Of a DNA stretch of 13,310 bases, positions 1 to 7,769 are shown one piece after another. The notes beneath the pieces are model-generated. The model had not been told where the DNA came from, searched no databases, and saw only the letters and a program-made list of their open reading frames with translations. The stretch is from CAYMEV01 sp964431655 [NCBI: uncultured bacterium] (GTDB taxonomy: Bacteria > CAYMEV01), in contig CAYSKJ010000076.1 of assembly GCA_964431655.1 (NCBI GenBank), forward strand, positions 1 to 13,310. Direction: 5' to 3'. A program made the translations under genes and the position numbers. Every line of letters begins with the position of its first letter. The first letter of the stretch is position 1.

Positions 1-2001
1 ACCGACACATTAGCCCTGCTTATTCTGGCAGTGATAGTCTCATCGAGGCAGGGAGATCTTGATTTTTTCTTCTGGGCAAAGATGGTTCTGTCCATATTCG
101 CATATGCATACCTGACCATAAGGTACCTTCCCAGGATCGGCAGCTGGTTTTTCAGGAATTTTTCCTCCGATGCCGGGGTTGAGGAATATGCCTTTGTATT
201 CACGGCCATGTTCATCAGTGCATTCTTTTCCCACCTTGCCAGCCTGGAACCTATAATAGGAGCCTTTCTTGCCGGGCTCACACTCAATTCCTTCATACCC
301 GAGAAAAGTATGCTGATGAACCGCATACAGTTTGTGGGCAACTCGCTTTTCATACCATTTTTTTTGATATCCACAGGCATGCTGATTAACCCCTCACTGC
401 TTTATACCGATTTATTCACCGTAAAGGTAGCCCTGGTAATGATATTTGTGGCAATACTGTCAAAATACATTGCTGCTGAGGTTTTCGGAAGGCTTGCAAA
501 GTTCAGCCGTGAAGAGACCGGCATTATATTCGGATTAAGCGTAAACCAGGCTGCAGCCACACTGGCTGCGGTGATTATAGGATACAGGGTCGGCATATTT
601 GATGAGCCCGTATTGACCGGCACAATAATAATGATACTTGCCACGACCCTGGCGGGCTTATTTATTACCGAAAAGCATGCAAAACAGCTTATAATTACCG
701 GTTCTGAGAGCTATGAAACTGTCAGCAGAAGCGTTCTGGACCGTATCCTTATCCCCATATCGAAACCCGCTCTAACCGGCGGACTGATCGACCTGGCTGT
801 CCTTCTGCACCCGAAGGACTCCCGGGAGCCTCTCTATCCCCTTCATATAGCCCTGGAGGGTGCAAATGTGGAAAAGGATATAGTTGAAGGTGAAAATATT
901 CTTACAAAAGCATCCATAAGGGCAAATACCCTGAAAAAGCAGGTCATTCCCCTCATGAAGGTAGACTACAAAATATCCTCAGGCATACTGCAGGCCATCA
1001 CTGAACAGAGAATATCCAAGGTAGTCCTGGGGTGGAACGAACCTGCCAATTTCAGACATGCCTTTTATGATTCCATAATAGAACAGCTGGTCAGGGCCAG
1101 CGATGAAATGATATTCATTTCAAGGATCGTTCAGCCAATCAATATTACAAAAAAGGTAATTCTGATAATCCCGCCCTACCTTAACCGGCAGTACGGGTTT
1201 GTTGATACCCTGAACAGCATTATCCAGCTTGCCGGTGAGCTCTCTGCAGAGATCAGCGTTTATGCGGAAAGAACTACACTGGATGAGACAGGCCACCTGT
1301 TCTCCAAAGCTGAGAAGGTGACCAGATTCACCGCGATTAAAAGCTGGAAGGCTATTTACAGCCAGCTCCAGGGTACTCTTACTATTGAAGATATGATAGT
1401 CCAGATGATATCCCGCCAGGGAAGGATAGCCTGGAGGCTTACTTTTGACCAGATGCCCTACAGGATAAAGCAGACCTTTCCGGAAAACAGCCTCCTTGTT
1501 GTCTATCCTTACTACCATCCCGAGGAATATGAGGATACCGGCGATATTTTCCCTGAAGACCTCAATCTCCTGAATGATATACCCAGGGAAAACTATTTCA
1601 TAAATACAAAAGAGAGGAGGCCGGAAAGAATATTCCAGGAGATAGCCCAAAGGGACTATCCCGGCCTGAATACAATGAGCCGTGATCTGGAGGCTGTCCT
1701 TCAGGAATACCCGATAGAGCTCTCTCCCGACATACTTCTGATTCATATTCATAGCCCCGGTGTTAGAGAAAGCAGGATATACCCTGCAGTAAACAGGGAG
1801 GGCTTCATTGTGCCCGGTTCAGAATCAAGACCCAGGATAATGATAGTTCTGATTGTCCCGGAGGATCAGCCGGTCCAGCAGCACCTGAACACCCTTTCCC
1901 AGATATCAAGGATGGTAATGGTGAAAGGCCTCACGGAAAGCATAATAAATGCCGATGATTACGACAGGTTTATCCTCCTTATGAAAGAAGGCAGAAAATA
2001 A
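1..2001 (+). CDS. Cation:proton antiporter (CPA2-like), with USP-like and PTS EIIA-type-2-like C-terminal domains; 5' partial
   Basis: The reading frame is open from the first base, so the GTG at 31 is internal and the true start lies upstream; 666 residues are visible. Residues 1-225 or so are the last membrane helices of a Na+/H+ or K+/H+ exchanger of the CPA2 (KefB/NapA-like) family: the segment reading TDTLALLILAV, then hydrophobic helices around 25-40, 60-100, 110-130, 140-165 and 175-225, including LEPIIGAFLAGL. About 240-380 resembles a universal-stress-protein fold (DRILIPISKP near its start). The C-terminal 120 residues resemble a PTS EIIA type-2 domain: IHIHSPG places a histidine (582 or 584) where EIIA has its PHA motif, and QQHLNTL (H628) matches the second conserved histidine. 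By family, the protein exchanges monovalent cations for protons across the inner membrane, with cytoplasmic regulatory domains. The ion is unknown. The exchanger call is firm; the EIIA call is moderate. Confidence 0.85.
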   Translation, partial: TDTLALLILAVIVSSRQGDLDFFFWAKMVLSIFAYAYLTIRYLPRIGSWFFRNFSSDAGVEEYAFVFTAMFISAFFSHLASLEPIIGAFLAGLTLNSFIPEKSMLMNRIQFVGNSLFIPFFLISTGMLINPSLLYTDLFTVKVALVMIFVAILSKYIAAEVFGRLAKFSREETGIIFGLSVNQAAATLAAVIIGYRVGIFDEPVLTGTIIMILATTLAGLFITEKHAKQLIITGSESYETVSRSVLDRILIPISKPALTGGLIDLAVLLHPKDSREPLYPLHIALEGANVEKDIVEGENILTKASIRANTLKKQVIPLMKVDYKISSGILQAITEQRISKVVLGWNEPANFRHAFYDSIIEQLVRASDEMIFISRIVQPINITKKVILIIPPYLNRQYGFVDTLNSIIQLAGELSAEISVYAERTTLDETGHLFSKAEKVTRFTAIKSWKAIYSQLQGTLTIEDMIVQMISRQGRIAWRLTFDQMPYRIKQTFPENSLLVVYPYYHPEEYEDTGDIFPEDLNLLNDIPRENYFINTKERRPERIFQEIAQRDYPGLNTMSRDLEAVLQEYPIELSPDILLIHIHSPGVRESRIYPAVNREGFIVPGSESRPRIMIVLIVPEDQPVQQHLNTLSQISRMVMVKGLTESIINADDYDRFILLMKEGRK

Positions 2002-2088
2002 CAATCAGTAAAAGCCGGGAAATCTCTCTAAAACAGCATGATCTGAAATAAAATATGTCCTGTTATTTAAAATACAGCAAAAAATAGT

Positions 2089-2117
2089 TTGAATAGCGTC
2101 TGCAAATCTAATAGAAT
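2089..2117 (+). promoter_or_regulatory. Sigma70-type promoter for the methyltransferase gene
   Basis: A -35 element TTGAAT (2089-2094) is followed by a 17-bp spacer and a -10 element TAGAAT (2112-2117), one mismatch from consensus. The predicted transcription start near 2124 leaves a short leader of about 30 nt before the GTG start. It lies in the 152-bp gap after the antiporter gene, so the methyltransferase can be transcribed on its own. This is a consensus match only. Confidence 0.5.
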
Positions 2118-2140
2118 CCTGAATATCGGATTTTATTTGC

Positions 2141-2147
2141 AAAGGAG
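2141..2147 (+). promoter_or_regulatory. Ribosome binding site of the methyltransferase gene
   Basis: AAAGGAG stands 6 nt before the GTG at 2154. This strong Shine-Dalgarno match decides the non-ATG start. Confidence 0.75.
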
Positions 2148-2153
2148 AAGAAA

Positions 2154-3377
2154 GTGTTCATTAAAAGCCTTTATAATAAGATACTAAAAAAGCCTGGTAT
2201 AAAAGACTGCGTATTTTACCATACCATGGATATTCCAGGGCATGGCGAGGTAAAGGGAGAGTGGGACCTGAGGGGAAGGGAAAGAGCCTATTTCGGAAAT
2301 CTTGATTTTAAGGGCAAGAGGGTCCTGGAGATGGGAACATCCAGCGGGCATCTCTGTTTCTGGATGGAAAAGCAGGGGGCAAGGGTTACTGGCTATGATC
2401 TCTCCCGGAGAGAGGAATGGGATATAGTCCCCTACAAGAATTTTGATTATAAAAAACACCTGGTTAATCACCAGAAGCACATAGAAAAGATGAACAATTC
2501 CTTCTGGTTTGCCCGCAGGGCCTTCGGCTCAAGTGCAAAGATAATATACGGAAACATTTACAATATTCCCGGCGATATCGGAACCTATGACATAGGCACC
2601 TTCGGCTCCATCCTTCTGCATCTCAGGGATCCCTTTAATGCTTTGAGATGCGTTTCTCCCCACATCAGGGAGGCCATAACAGTAACTGACAGGTATTATC
2701 CCCTGCCGGAGGATGAAATTATGGTATTTCAGCCATATACCCCGGGATGCTGGCCCTATGACACCTGGTGGAAATTTACTCCCGAGATAATCCGGGAGTT
2801 TTTAAATGTACTGGGGTTCCGCCATACAGAACTGAGTTTCAGCACCCAGCTTCATTACCAGAAGGAGATAGAGATGTTCACCTTAGTCGGGCGCAGAAAA
2901 ATGCTCTATACACCAGCAGGTAATGACAGATTCGGCAAATACAGAGATCTTCCCGAAAAAAATGGAGGCATCGGACGTATAGACGGTATTCAGCAGGAGG
3001 GACTCAAGGAATCAATGCCTGATCAGCCCCAGCCTTCTGCAAAAGAACCGCAAACCGTATATTTCAATGTTTCAGCAAATAAAAGGTTCTCCGTTTCCGG
3101 CTGGGCATACCATGAAAATCTCAGCCGTCATGACCATAAGATATTCATACAGCTGGTAAACACCGGATCGGGCATTCATTATGAAATCCCTGCAAGCCGC
3201 CAGCGCAGGGAGGACATTGAGAAGGATTACGGGAAATATGCAGGATTCATCACCGCTGACATTGAAAAACAGGCACTGGAACCAGGCATGTATTATATGT
3301 TCATCCTCCAGGTAACCGGGGATGCATATATAAAATACTCCCCGGGAGCCTGCCTGACAGTTGGAAATAAGGCATAA
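2154..3377 (+). CDS. Class I SAM-dependent methyltransferase with C-terminal beta-sandwich-like domain
   Basis: The product has 407 residues and starts at a GTG chosen for its strong ribosome binding site. Residues 57-65 (VLEMGTSSG) are the SAM-binding motif I and D82 in TGYDLS is the acidic residue that binds the ribose. GSILLHLRDP (151-160) is the post-motif segment seen in Methyltransf_11/12 and CmoB-like (DUF1698) enzymes. The methyltransferase part ends near 250. After a polar linker (about 255-298), residues 300-405 form a second domain with a regular beta pattern (FSVSGWAYHE, then DHKIFIQLV, a basic RQRRED, YAGFITADI, and PGMYYMFILQV). It resembles accessory beta-sandwich domains that I associate with polysaccharide-modifying glycosyltransferases and methyltransferases. 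There is no signal peptide, so the enzyme is cytoplasmic. The substrate is unknown; a surface glycan or a small molecule is possible. CmoB itself is unlikely because of the extra domain. Confidence 0.8.
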   Translation: MFIKSLYNKILKKPGIKDCVFYHTMDIPGHGEVKGEWDLRGRERAYFGNLDFKGKRVLEMGTSSGHLCFWMEKQGARVTGYDLSRREEWDIVPYKNFDYKKHLVNHQKHIEKMNNSFWFARRAFGSSAKIIYGNIYNIPGDIGTYDIGTFGSILLHLRDPFNALRCVSPHIREAITVTDRYYPLPEDEIMVFQPYTPGCWPYDTWWKFTPEIIREFLNVLGFRHTELSFSTQLHYQKEIEMFTLVGRRKMLYTPAGNDRFGKYRDLPEKNGGIGRIDGIQQEGLKESMPDQPQPSAKEPQTVYFNVSANKRFSVSGWAYHENLSRHDHKIFIQLVNTGSGIHYEIPASRQRREDIEKDYGKYAGFITADIEKQALEPGMYYMFILQVTGDAYIKYSPGACLTVGNKA

Positions 3378-3396
3378 AGCCGGTATTCAGGCAAAA

Positions 3397-6300
3397 TCAG
3401 GGTATTTCCTTTTTCAGAAGGGAATTTACTGTATCCATTTCCTTCTCCAGCTCGCTGATCAGAGCATCCGCTTCCCCGAAGGTTATGGACGGGTTCGTTT
3501 CTATGGCCCTTGCTATTTCTGAAAGGCGTAAAAACTGCATGGTCAGGGAGGCACCCTTTATCTTGTGGGCCTTTTTGCGGACAAGGTCATAATCTTTTTG
3601 CACAAGACAGTTCCTGATCTCATTAATATATCCGGGCATCACGTTCAGGCTCTCTTTTACCATGGCTATGAAAAGGTCCATATCATTATAGAGGTTTCTT
3701 ATAAGGAGGTTTTTATTAAAATGTGCCTCGGTATCATCCCCTTGTGTCAGGTACTTTTCCAGGACAGGAATAAGGCTGTTTCTTGTAATGGGCTTGGAAA
3801 TATAGTCATTCATGCCGGATTCTGTGCATCTCTCTTTCTCGCCGGGCGTTGCCCTGGCCGTCAGAGCCACAATCGGGGTATCTCCGATACCTTTCTCGGT
3901 TTCCCGGATATACCTGGCCGAGCTGTATCCATCCATAACGGGCATCTGTATATCCATTAATATTAAATCAGGCTTGTATTCACTGTACAGGCTGACAGCT
4001 TCCTTGCCGTCCTTTGCCTCCAGAATCAGGGAATTGGGTACAAGCTTTTGAATAATGTTTTTAATAAGCATCATATTGATGCTGTTGTCTTCTGCTATAA
4101 GAATTACATACACCCTGCCGGAATCGGAAGTAATGCTGTATTCTTTTCTGCAGGTTATGGAGGGTTTTTCATATTTCGTCTGCGGGACCGCAGAGCCTTC
4201 CAGAATATTGTAAAGGCCTGTTATCCTGACGGGCTTGTGTATCCTGTATTTTATCCCCAGGCCCCTGATCTGAGCTTCATTATCGTATTCTTCCCTTGAA
4301 TTCATCATTATGGCAATCGGGCAGTCAGCCCTTTTTATGCCTGTCTCATTCAGAATTCGCAATGCGGTCTCCATACCGTTCATAACAGGCATATCCAGAT
4401 CTGTGATTATGAGATCGAACCTGCTGTCTGATTTAAGCCTATCCAGTGCTTTCCCGCCTTCAGAAAAGGTTTCGCATCTTATGCCATTATGTTCAAAAAA
4501 TGTCTTTATTATCCTCAGGCTGGATAAATTATCATCTATAACCATTACATTTTTTATTTTACTGCGGACCTTTCTTCTCTGGTCATCAGAAAGGGAAAAA
4601 GGCCTTTTAAGACAGAAGGAGAATGTACTGCCCCTGCCCGGCATGCTTTTGAGATTCAGCCTGCTTCCCATTTTCTCGAGCAGACTGCTTGTTATGGACA
4701 GTCCAAGCCCTGTACCTCCATGCTTTTTGGTAGTAGTGGAATCAACCTGAAAAAATCCGGAGAAAACTTTTTCATGGTCCTTCTCTGGTATTCCGATGCC
4801 GGTATCCCTTATTGAAAAATAAATCTCAGCCTCATCAGCCGATGCGGTTGTATTTTTAGTGAATATACAAAATTCCACCTCGCCTTTATCAGTAAATTTT
4901 ATAGCATTGCTTAGAAGGTTTATTAATACCTGCTTCAGCCTCAAGCCGTCGGCCATAATATACCTTGGTGTCCCGGGGCTTATATCAAGCAGAAACTCTA
5001 TGCTCTTTTTCTCAGCGCTGTACTTTGTGATATCCACAGCATTTTCAACCAGAGACCACAGGTCGGTCTTCTCTTCGTTGAGTTCGAGCTTCCCTGCCTC
5101 TATCTTTGAAAAGTCCAGTATATCATTCAGTATATCCAGCAGGGATTTAGCTGATATGTTTACATTGTCAAGATACTGCCTCTGGTTTTCATCCAGGCCG
5201 GTAGCCATCAGCAGGTCTATAAAGCCTATGATTCCGTTAAGGGGTGTCCTTATTTCATGGGATATGCTTGCAAGGAAATCGCTTTTTGCTTTGTTGGCTG
5301 AAATTGCAAGCTCCCTTGATTTTATGATTTCAATCTCCATCCTGTTTCTGGACAAAGCATCGAATACACTGCCGGCAATTACTGAAAGAAGTGCAATCTG
5401 TTCCTGCGTCCATTTCTTTCTCTTATCTACTGAATCAAATCCAAGAAAGCCGATAACTTCATCCCCTTTCTTTATAAGTATATTGAGCAGGGATTTAATT
5501 TTCTGGCTTAAAAAGACCTTCTTTTCTACCCCGGCTTCCTTCCCCATCTTTTCAATATCTTCAATGTATATGTATTCATTGTTCCTTATCTGTTCTGCCC
5601 ACCAGGGATAATCCTTCAGAGATCTCTTCACGCGTAATCTGCTGTGAAAAGGGTCCCTGCTGTGCTCATATATCTTCTGCATCTTTTTACCGCTGTCAAA
5701 AAACTCATATATATATCCCCTGTCAACCTCAAAGAAATGGCATGCCTTTTTCAGCATATCATCTATGATTTCGTGGATATTATCAATAGAGGCATTAATA
5801 AAGGCCGAGGAAATTTCCGCTATGAATTTTTCAAAGCTTAATTGTCTTTTTAGTGACTCTTCAGCACTCTTGGTGATGGTTATATCATAGGCGGAGCCGA
5901 TGATATACCTTATCCTCCCCTCCTCTATGACAGGAGTCAGGGTCATCATCCATGTATGAGCCCGGCCATCCAGGTTTATGCTCTGCTCAGAATAATAGGG
6001 CTTTTTCATCCTGATGCACTCCTGGAAACCCGCTTCAATCTTCTTTCCCAGTTCTTCTCCTGCCAGCTCAATGGCAGTCTTGCCAGAAATATCAGTCAGT
6101 TCACTGCCGGCCATTTCCTGAAAACTTGTATTTCCCCTTACAAAACGAAACTCCCGCCCCTTTTTTACCCGTACGAGGAACATGGCTTCCTGAAGCCCGT
6201 TAAATACCTTTTCATACTCATCAGCCAGCTTCTCAAGTTTTTCTTCCGACAGTTTTCTTTCAGTAATATCCTTTGTAAATCCGGCATAGGTATTATCGGA

Positions 6301-7191
6301 TATGCATATGGAATCCACGCTCCAGTACCTTGTTCGCCCGTTCTTATGGATAAAGGGCAGTTCAACATATGTCCTGCCGACTTTATTAATCCTTTTTATA
6401 TGCTCCTGGACAATGCCGTGCTCTGTTCTTGGAACCATCATCATTATGCTTCTGCCCAGAAGATCCTTTTTTGAGTACCCGGTTATCTCACAGGCAGCCC
6501 TGTTAACTTCCGTAAATATTCCTTTATTGTCGGTAATGAATATTCCCTCCGGGGCATACTCAATATAATTCCGGAGTTTTTCTTCACTTTTGGTGAGGCT
6601 TTCAAGGAGGGAATCCCTTTCCCTTATAATCCCTAAAAGCCTGCTGTTCTTTTTCCCCATATCGGAAATGATACCGGCAAGCCTGACATAATAGCTGATT
6701 ACATGGGAAAACCTTTTCCTGCTGATCCTGGGAACTGAATGTATCGCATCCATGTATTTTTCTTTATTAAATTTGCATTTCTCGGCAATTTCCGCAAAGA
6801 AGGCAGTATTTATCTCCTCATCATCGAAGAAAAACTGCCCGACAAAAAGGTTGGCCACCATGCTTTTTCCCAGAAGAATAGGGGTTGAGGCGTCCCACAG
6901 ACCATTTATGCACTTATAAAGCCTGTGCTGGCCTTTCTTTAGCCCCTTTGTAAGTATTGTATCGCTCTTGATGCAATTACTGCATGTTTCCGGATTTTTC
7001 CTGTGATAATTAAGGCATGCTTCCTGCCAGTGGGATGCTGCCAGGACTCTGCCCTCCAGGTCTATTATAGCCGTACTCAGGCCCGAGAGCATGAAGAGAT
7101 CATCCATCAGTCCTTTAAGTTCTGAAATATCAAGTATATCCGAGAGGATTGGAACTTCTTTGCCCGAATCCTTTTGATATTCTCCAGCCAT
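3397..7191 (-). CDS. Hybrid sensor histidine kinase: PocR-PAS-PAS-GAF-HisKA-HATPase-REC-REC-HPt
   Basis: I place the start at the ATG at 7191, because AGGGTGGGGG lies just upstream and the alternative GTG at 7200 falls inside that purine run and has no ribosome binding site of its own; 1264 residues. Domains: PocR ligand-binding (about 15-180, with C59, C70, C73, C94 in the family pattern and the VANLFVGQFFF strand); PAS (202-312) and PAS (322-444); GAF (457-612); dimerisation and phosphoacceptor helix with SHEIRTPLNG, H645; ATPase with N762, DTGIGIP (796-802) and GTGLGL (826-831); REC1 with D886, D887, D931, K986; REC2 with D1035, D1080, T1111, K1133; HPt with H1209 in AHKIKGAS. No membrane segment is visible, so it should be a soluble cytoplasmic sensor able to run a complete phosphorelay. 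PocR domains are known to sense small ligands such as diols; the ligand here is unknown. It is the last gene of the minus-strand run. No DNA-binding output domain is present in the protein or elsewhere in the window. Confidence 0.95.
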   Translation of the reverse strand: MAGEYQKDSGKEVPILSDILDISELKGLMDDLFMLSGLSTAIIDLEGRVLAASHWQEACLNYHRKNPETCSNCIKSDTILTKGLKKGQHRLYKCINGLWDASTPILLGKSMVANLFVGQFFFDDEEINTAFFAEIAEKCKFNKEKYMDAIHSVPRISRKRFSHVISYYVRLAGIISDMGKKNSRLLGIIRERDSLLESLTKSEEKLRNYIEYAPEGIFITDNKGIFTEVNRAACEITGYSKKDLLGRSIMMMVPRTEHGIVQEHIKRINKVGRTYVELPFIHKNGRTRYWSVDSICISDNTYAGFTKDITERKLSEEKLEKLADEYEKVFNGLQEAMFLVRVKKGREFRFVRGNTSFQEMAGSELTDISGKTAIELAGEELGKKIEAGFQECIRMKKPYYSEQSINLDGRAHTWMMTLTPVIEEGRIRYIIGSAYDITITKSAEESLKRQLSFEKFIAEISSAFINASIDNIHEIIDDMLKKACHFFEVDRGYIYEFFDSGKKMQKIYEHSRDPFHSRLRVKRSLKDYPWWAEQIRNNEYIYIEDIEKMGKEAGVEKKVFLSQKIKSLLNILIKKGDEVIGFLGFDSVDKRKKWTQEQIALLSVIAGSVFDALSRNRMEIEIIKSRELAISANKAKSDFLASISHEIRTPLNGIIGFIDLLMATGLDENQRQYLDNVNISAKSLLDILNDILDFSKIEAGKLELNEEKTDLWSLVENAVDITKYSAEKKSIEFLLDISPGTPRYIMADGLRLKQVLINLLSNAIKFTDKGEVEFCIFTKNTTASADEAEIYFSIRDTGIGIPEKDHEKVFSGFFQVDSTTTKKHGGTGLGLSITSSLLEKMGSRLNLKSMPGRGSTFSFCLKRPFSLSDDQRRKVRSKIKNVMVIDDNLSSLRIIKTFFEHNGIRCETFSEGGKALDRLKSDSRFDLIITDLDMPVMNGMETALRILNETGIKRADCPIAIMMNSREEYDNEAQIRGLGIKYRIHKPVRITGLYNILEGSAVPQTKYEKPSITCRKEYSITSDSGRVYVILIAEDNSINMMLIKNIIQKLVPNSLILEAKDGKEAVSLYSEYKPDLILMDIQMPVMDGYSSARYIRETEKGIGDTPIVALTARATPGEKERCTESGMNDYISKPITRNSLIPVLEKYLTQGDDTEAHFNKNLLIRNLYNDMDLFIAMVKESLNVMPGYINEIRNCLVQKDYDLVRKKAHKIKGASLTMQFLRLSEIARAIETNPSITFGEADALISELEKEMDTVNSLLKKEIP

Positions 7192-7232
7192 TTCCCCCAC
7201 CCTGATCTAAAGGACGGTTTCCCGCAGATGTG

Positions 7233-7715
7233 TTATTCTATTTTTTTAATGCTCTGAATAATGCCCTTATGAATTTCAGCATACCTTTTTTCAGCCGAAG
7301 ATGCCTCTGCTATGGTAAGAGCTCCGGTATAAAGCCCGGTCTCAATGAATATTGTGTCAAAGAACCACTCTTCACCGTCAATATAAACCCTGGAGGCCAC
7401 CCTGTGGCATAAAAGCCCGTTTATTTCGCATTTTGACGGTTCTGACACCGGTTCAAATTCTTCATAGAGGACTTCGATTGTCATATAATACTGAGCCAGC
7501 GCTCTGTAGAAATCCATGTCTCCGTAAAACTCATAAAAACAGAAAGTATCCCCCTCAACGGGCTCAGCTGTGAGCATTCCATGCTCCTGGCTTATTTTCC
7601 ATTCTTCCGGGATGGTAATGGAAATCCCCTGTTCTTCGCTGATATAATCCCTGGATAAAACTGCCGTCGATATTAATAATAAAAGCACAGACATTACAAA
7701 AATACGTCTCTTCAA
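7233..7715 (-). CDS. Small exported protein, PsbP/DcrB-like (DUF1795-like)
   Basis: The product has 160 residues. The TTG start at 7715 is preferred because GGGAGG stands 8 nt before it and because it gives a complete signal peptide: basic MKRR, then a hydrophobic stretch (about 5-19), with likely cleavage near AVLS-RD. No lipobox cysteine is seen, so it should be periplasmic or secreted. The mature part has a PsbP/DcrB-like outline: a strand followed by ISITIPEEWKIS, an acidic and aromatic middle, INGLLCHRVASRVYIDGE, a strand pair, and a closing helix with IHKGIIQSIKK. Two cysteines (C59 and C101 or close by) remain in the mature chain. The similarity is one of pattern, so function is not assigned. 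It starts 54 nt after the hydrolase stop and ends 41 nt before the sensor kinase start, so it is probably co-transcribed with both. It could be a ligand-binding partner of the pathway, but nothing shows that directly. Confidence 0.75.
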   Translation of the reverse strand: MKRRIFVMSVLLLLISTAVLSRDYISEEQGISITIPEEWKISQEHGMLTAEPVEGDTFCFYEFYGDMDFYRALAQYYMTIEVLYEEFEPVSEPSKCEINGLLCHRVASRVYIDGEEWFFDTIFIETGLYTGALTIAEASSAEKRYAEIHKGIIQSIKKIE

Positions 7716-7723
7716 ACCGCTAA

Positions 7724-7729
7724 CCTCCC
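7724..7729 (-). promoter_or_regulatory. Ribosome binding site deciding a TTG start
   Basis: GGGAGG on the minus strand lies 8 nt upstream of the TTG at 7715-7713. The first in-frame ATG lies 7 codons downstream and would cut into the signal peptide. Confidence 0.65.
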
Positions 7730-7769
7730 GAACAGAATTCTTTGCATTGATATATACAGCATTTCTGCT

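Noticed and set aside
31-33. GTG as the true start of the antiporter
   Set aside because: The ten codons before it are open and read as the family segment TDTLALLILA, so the gene begins upstream of the window.
1120-1752. A 210-codon minus-strand open frame opposite the antiporter tail
   Set aside because: It is antisense to a supported coding region and has no motif or convincing start.
2060-2077. Inverted repeat CTGTTATTTAAAATACAG after the antiporter as a terminator
   Set aside because: The stem is AT-rich with two central mismatches and is followed by an A-run rather than a T-run on the plus strand.
4859-5611. A 250-codon plus-strand open frame opposite the sensor kinase
   Set aside because: It is antisense to the HisKA, GAF and ATPase regions, has serine/phenylalanine-rich composition typical of a mirrored frame, and shows no recognisable domain.
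7198-7200. GTG as the start of the hybrid sensor kinase
   Set aside because: It lacks its own ribosome binding site and lies inside the AGGGTGGGGG that precedes the ATG at 7191; it is kept only as an alternative.
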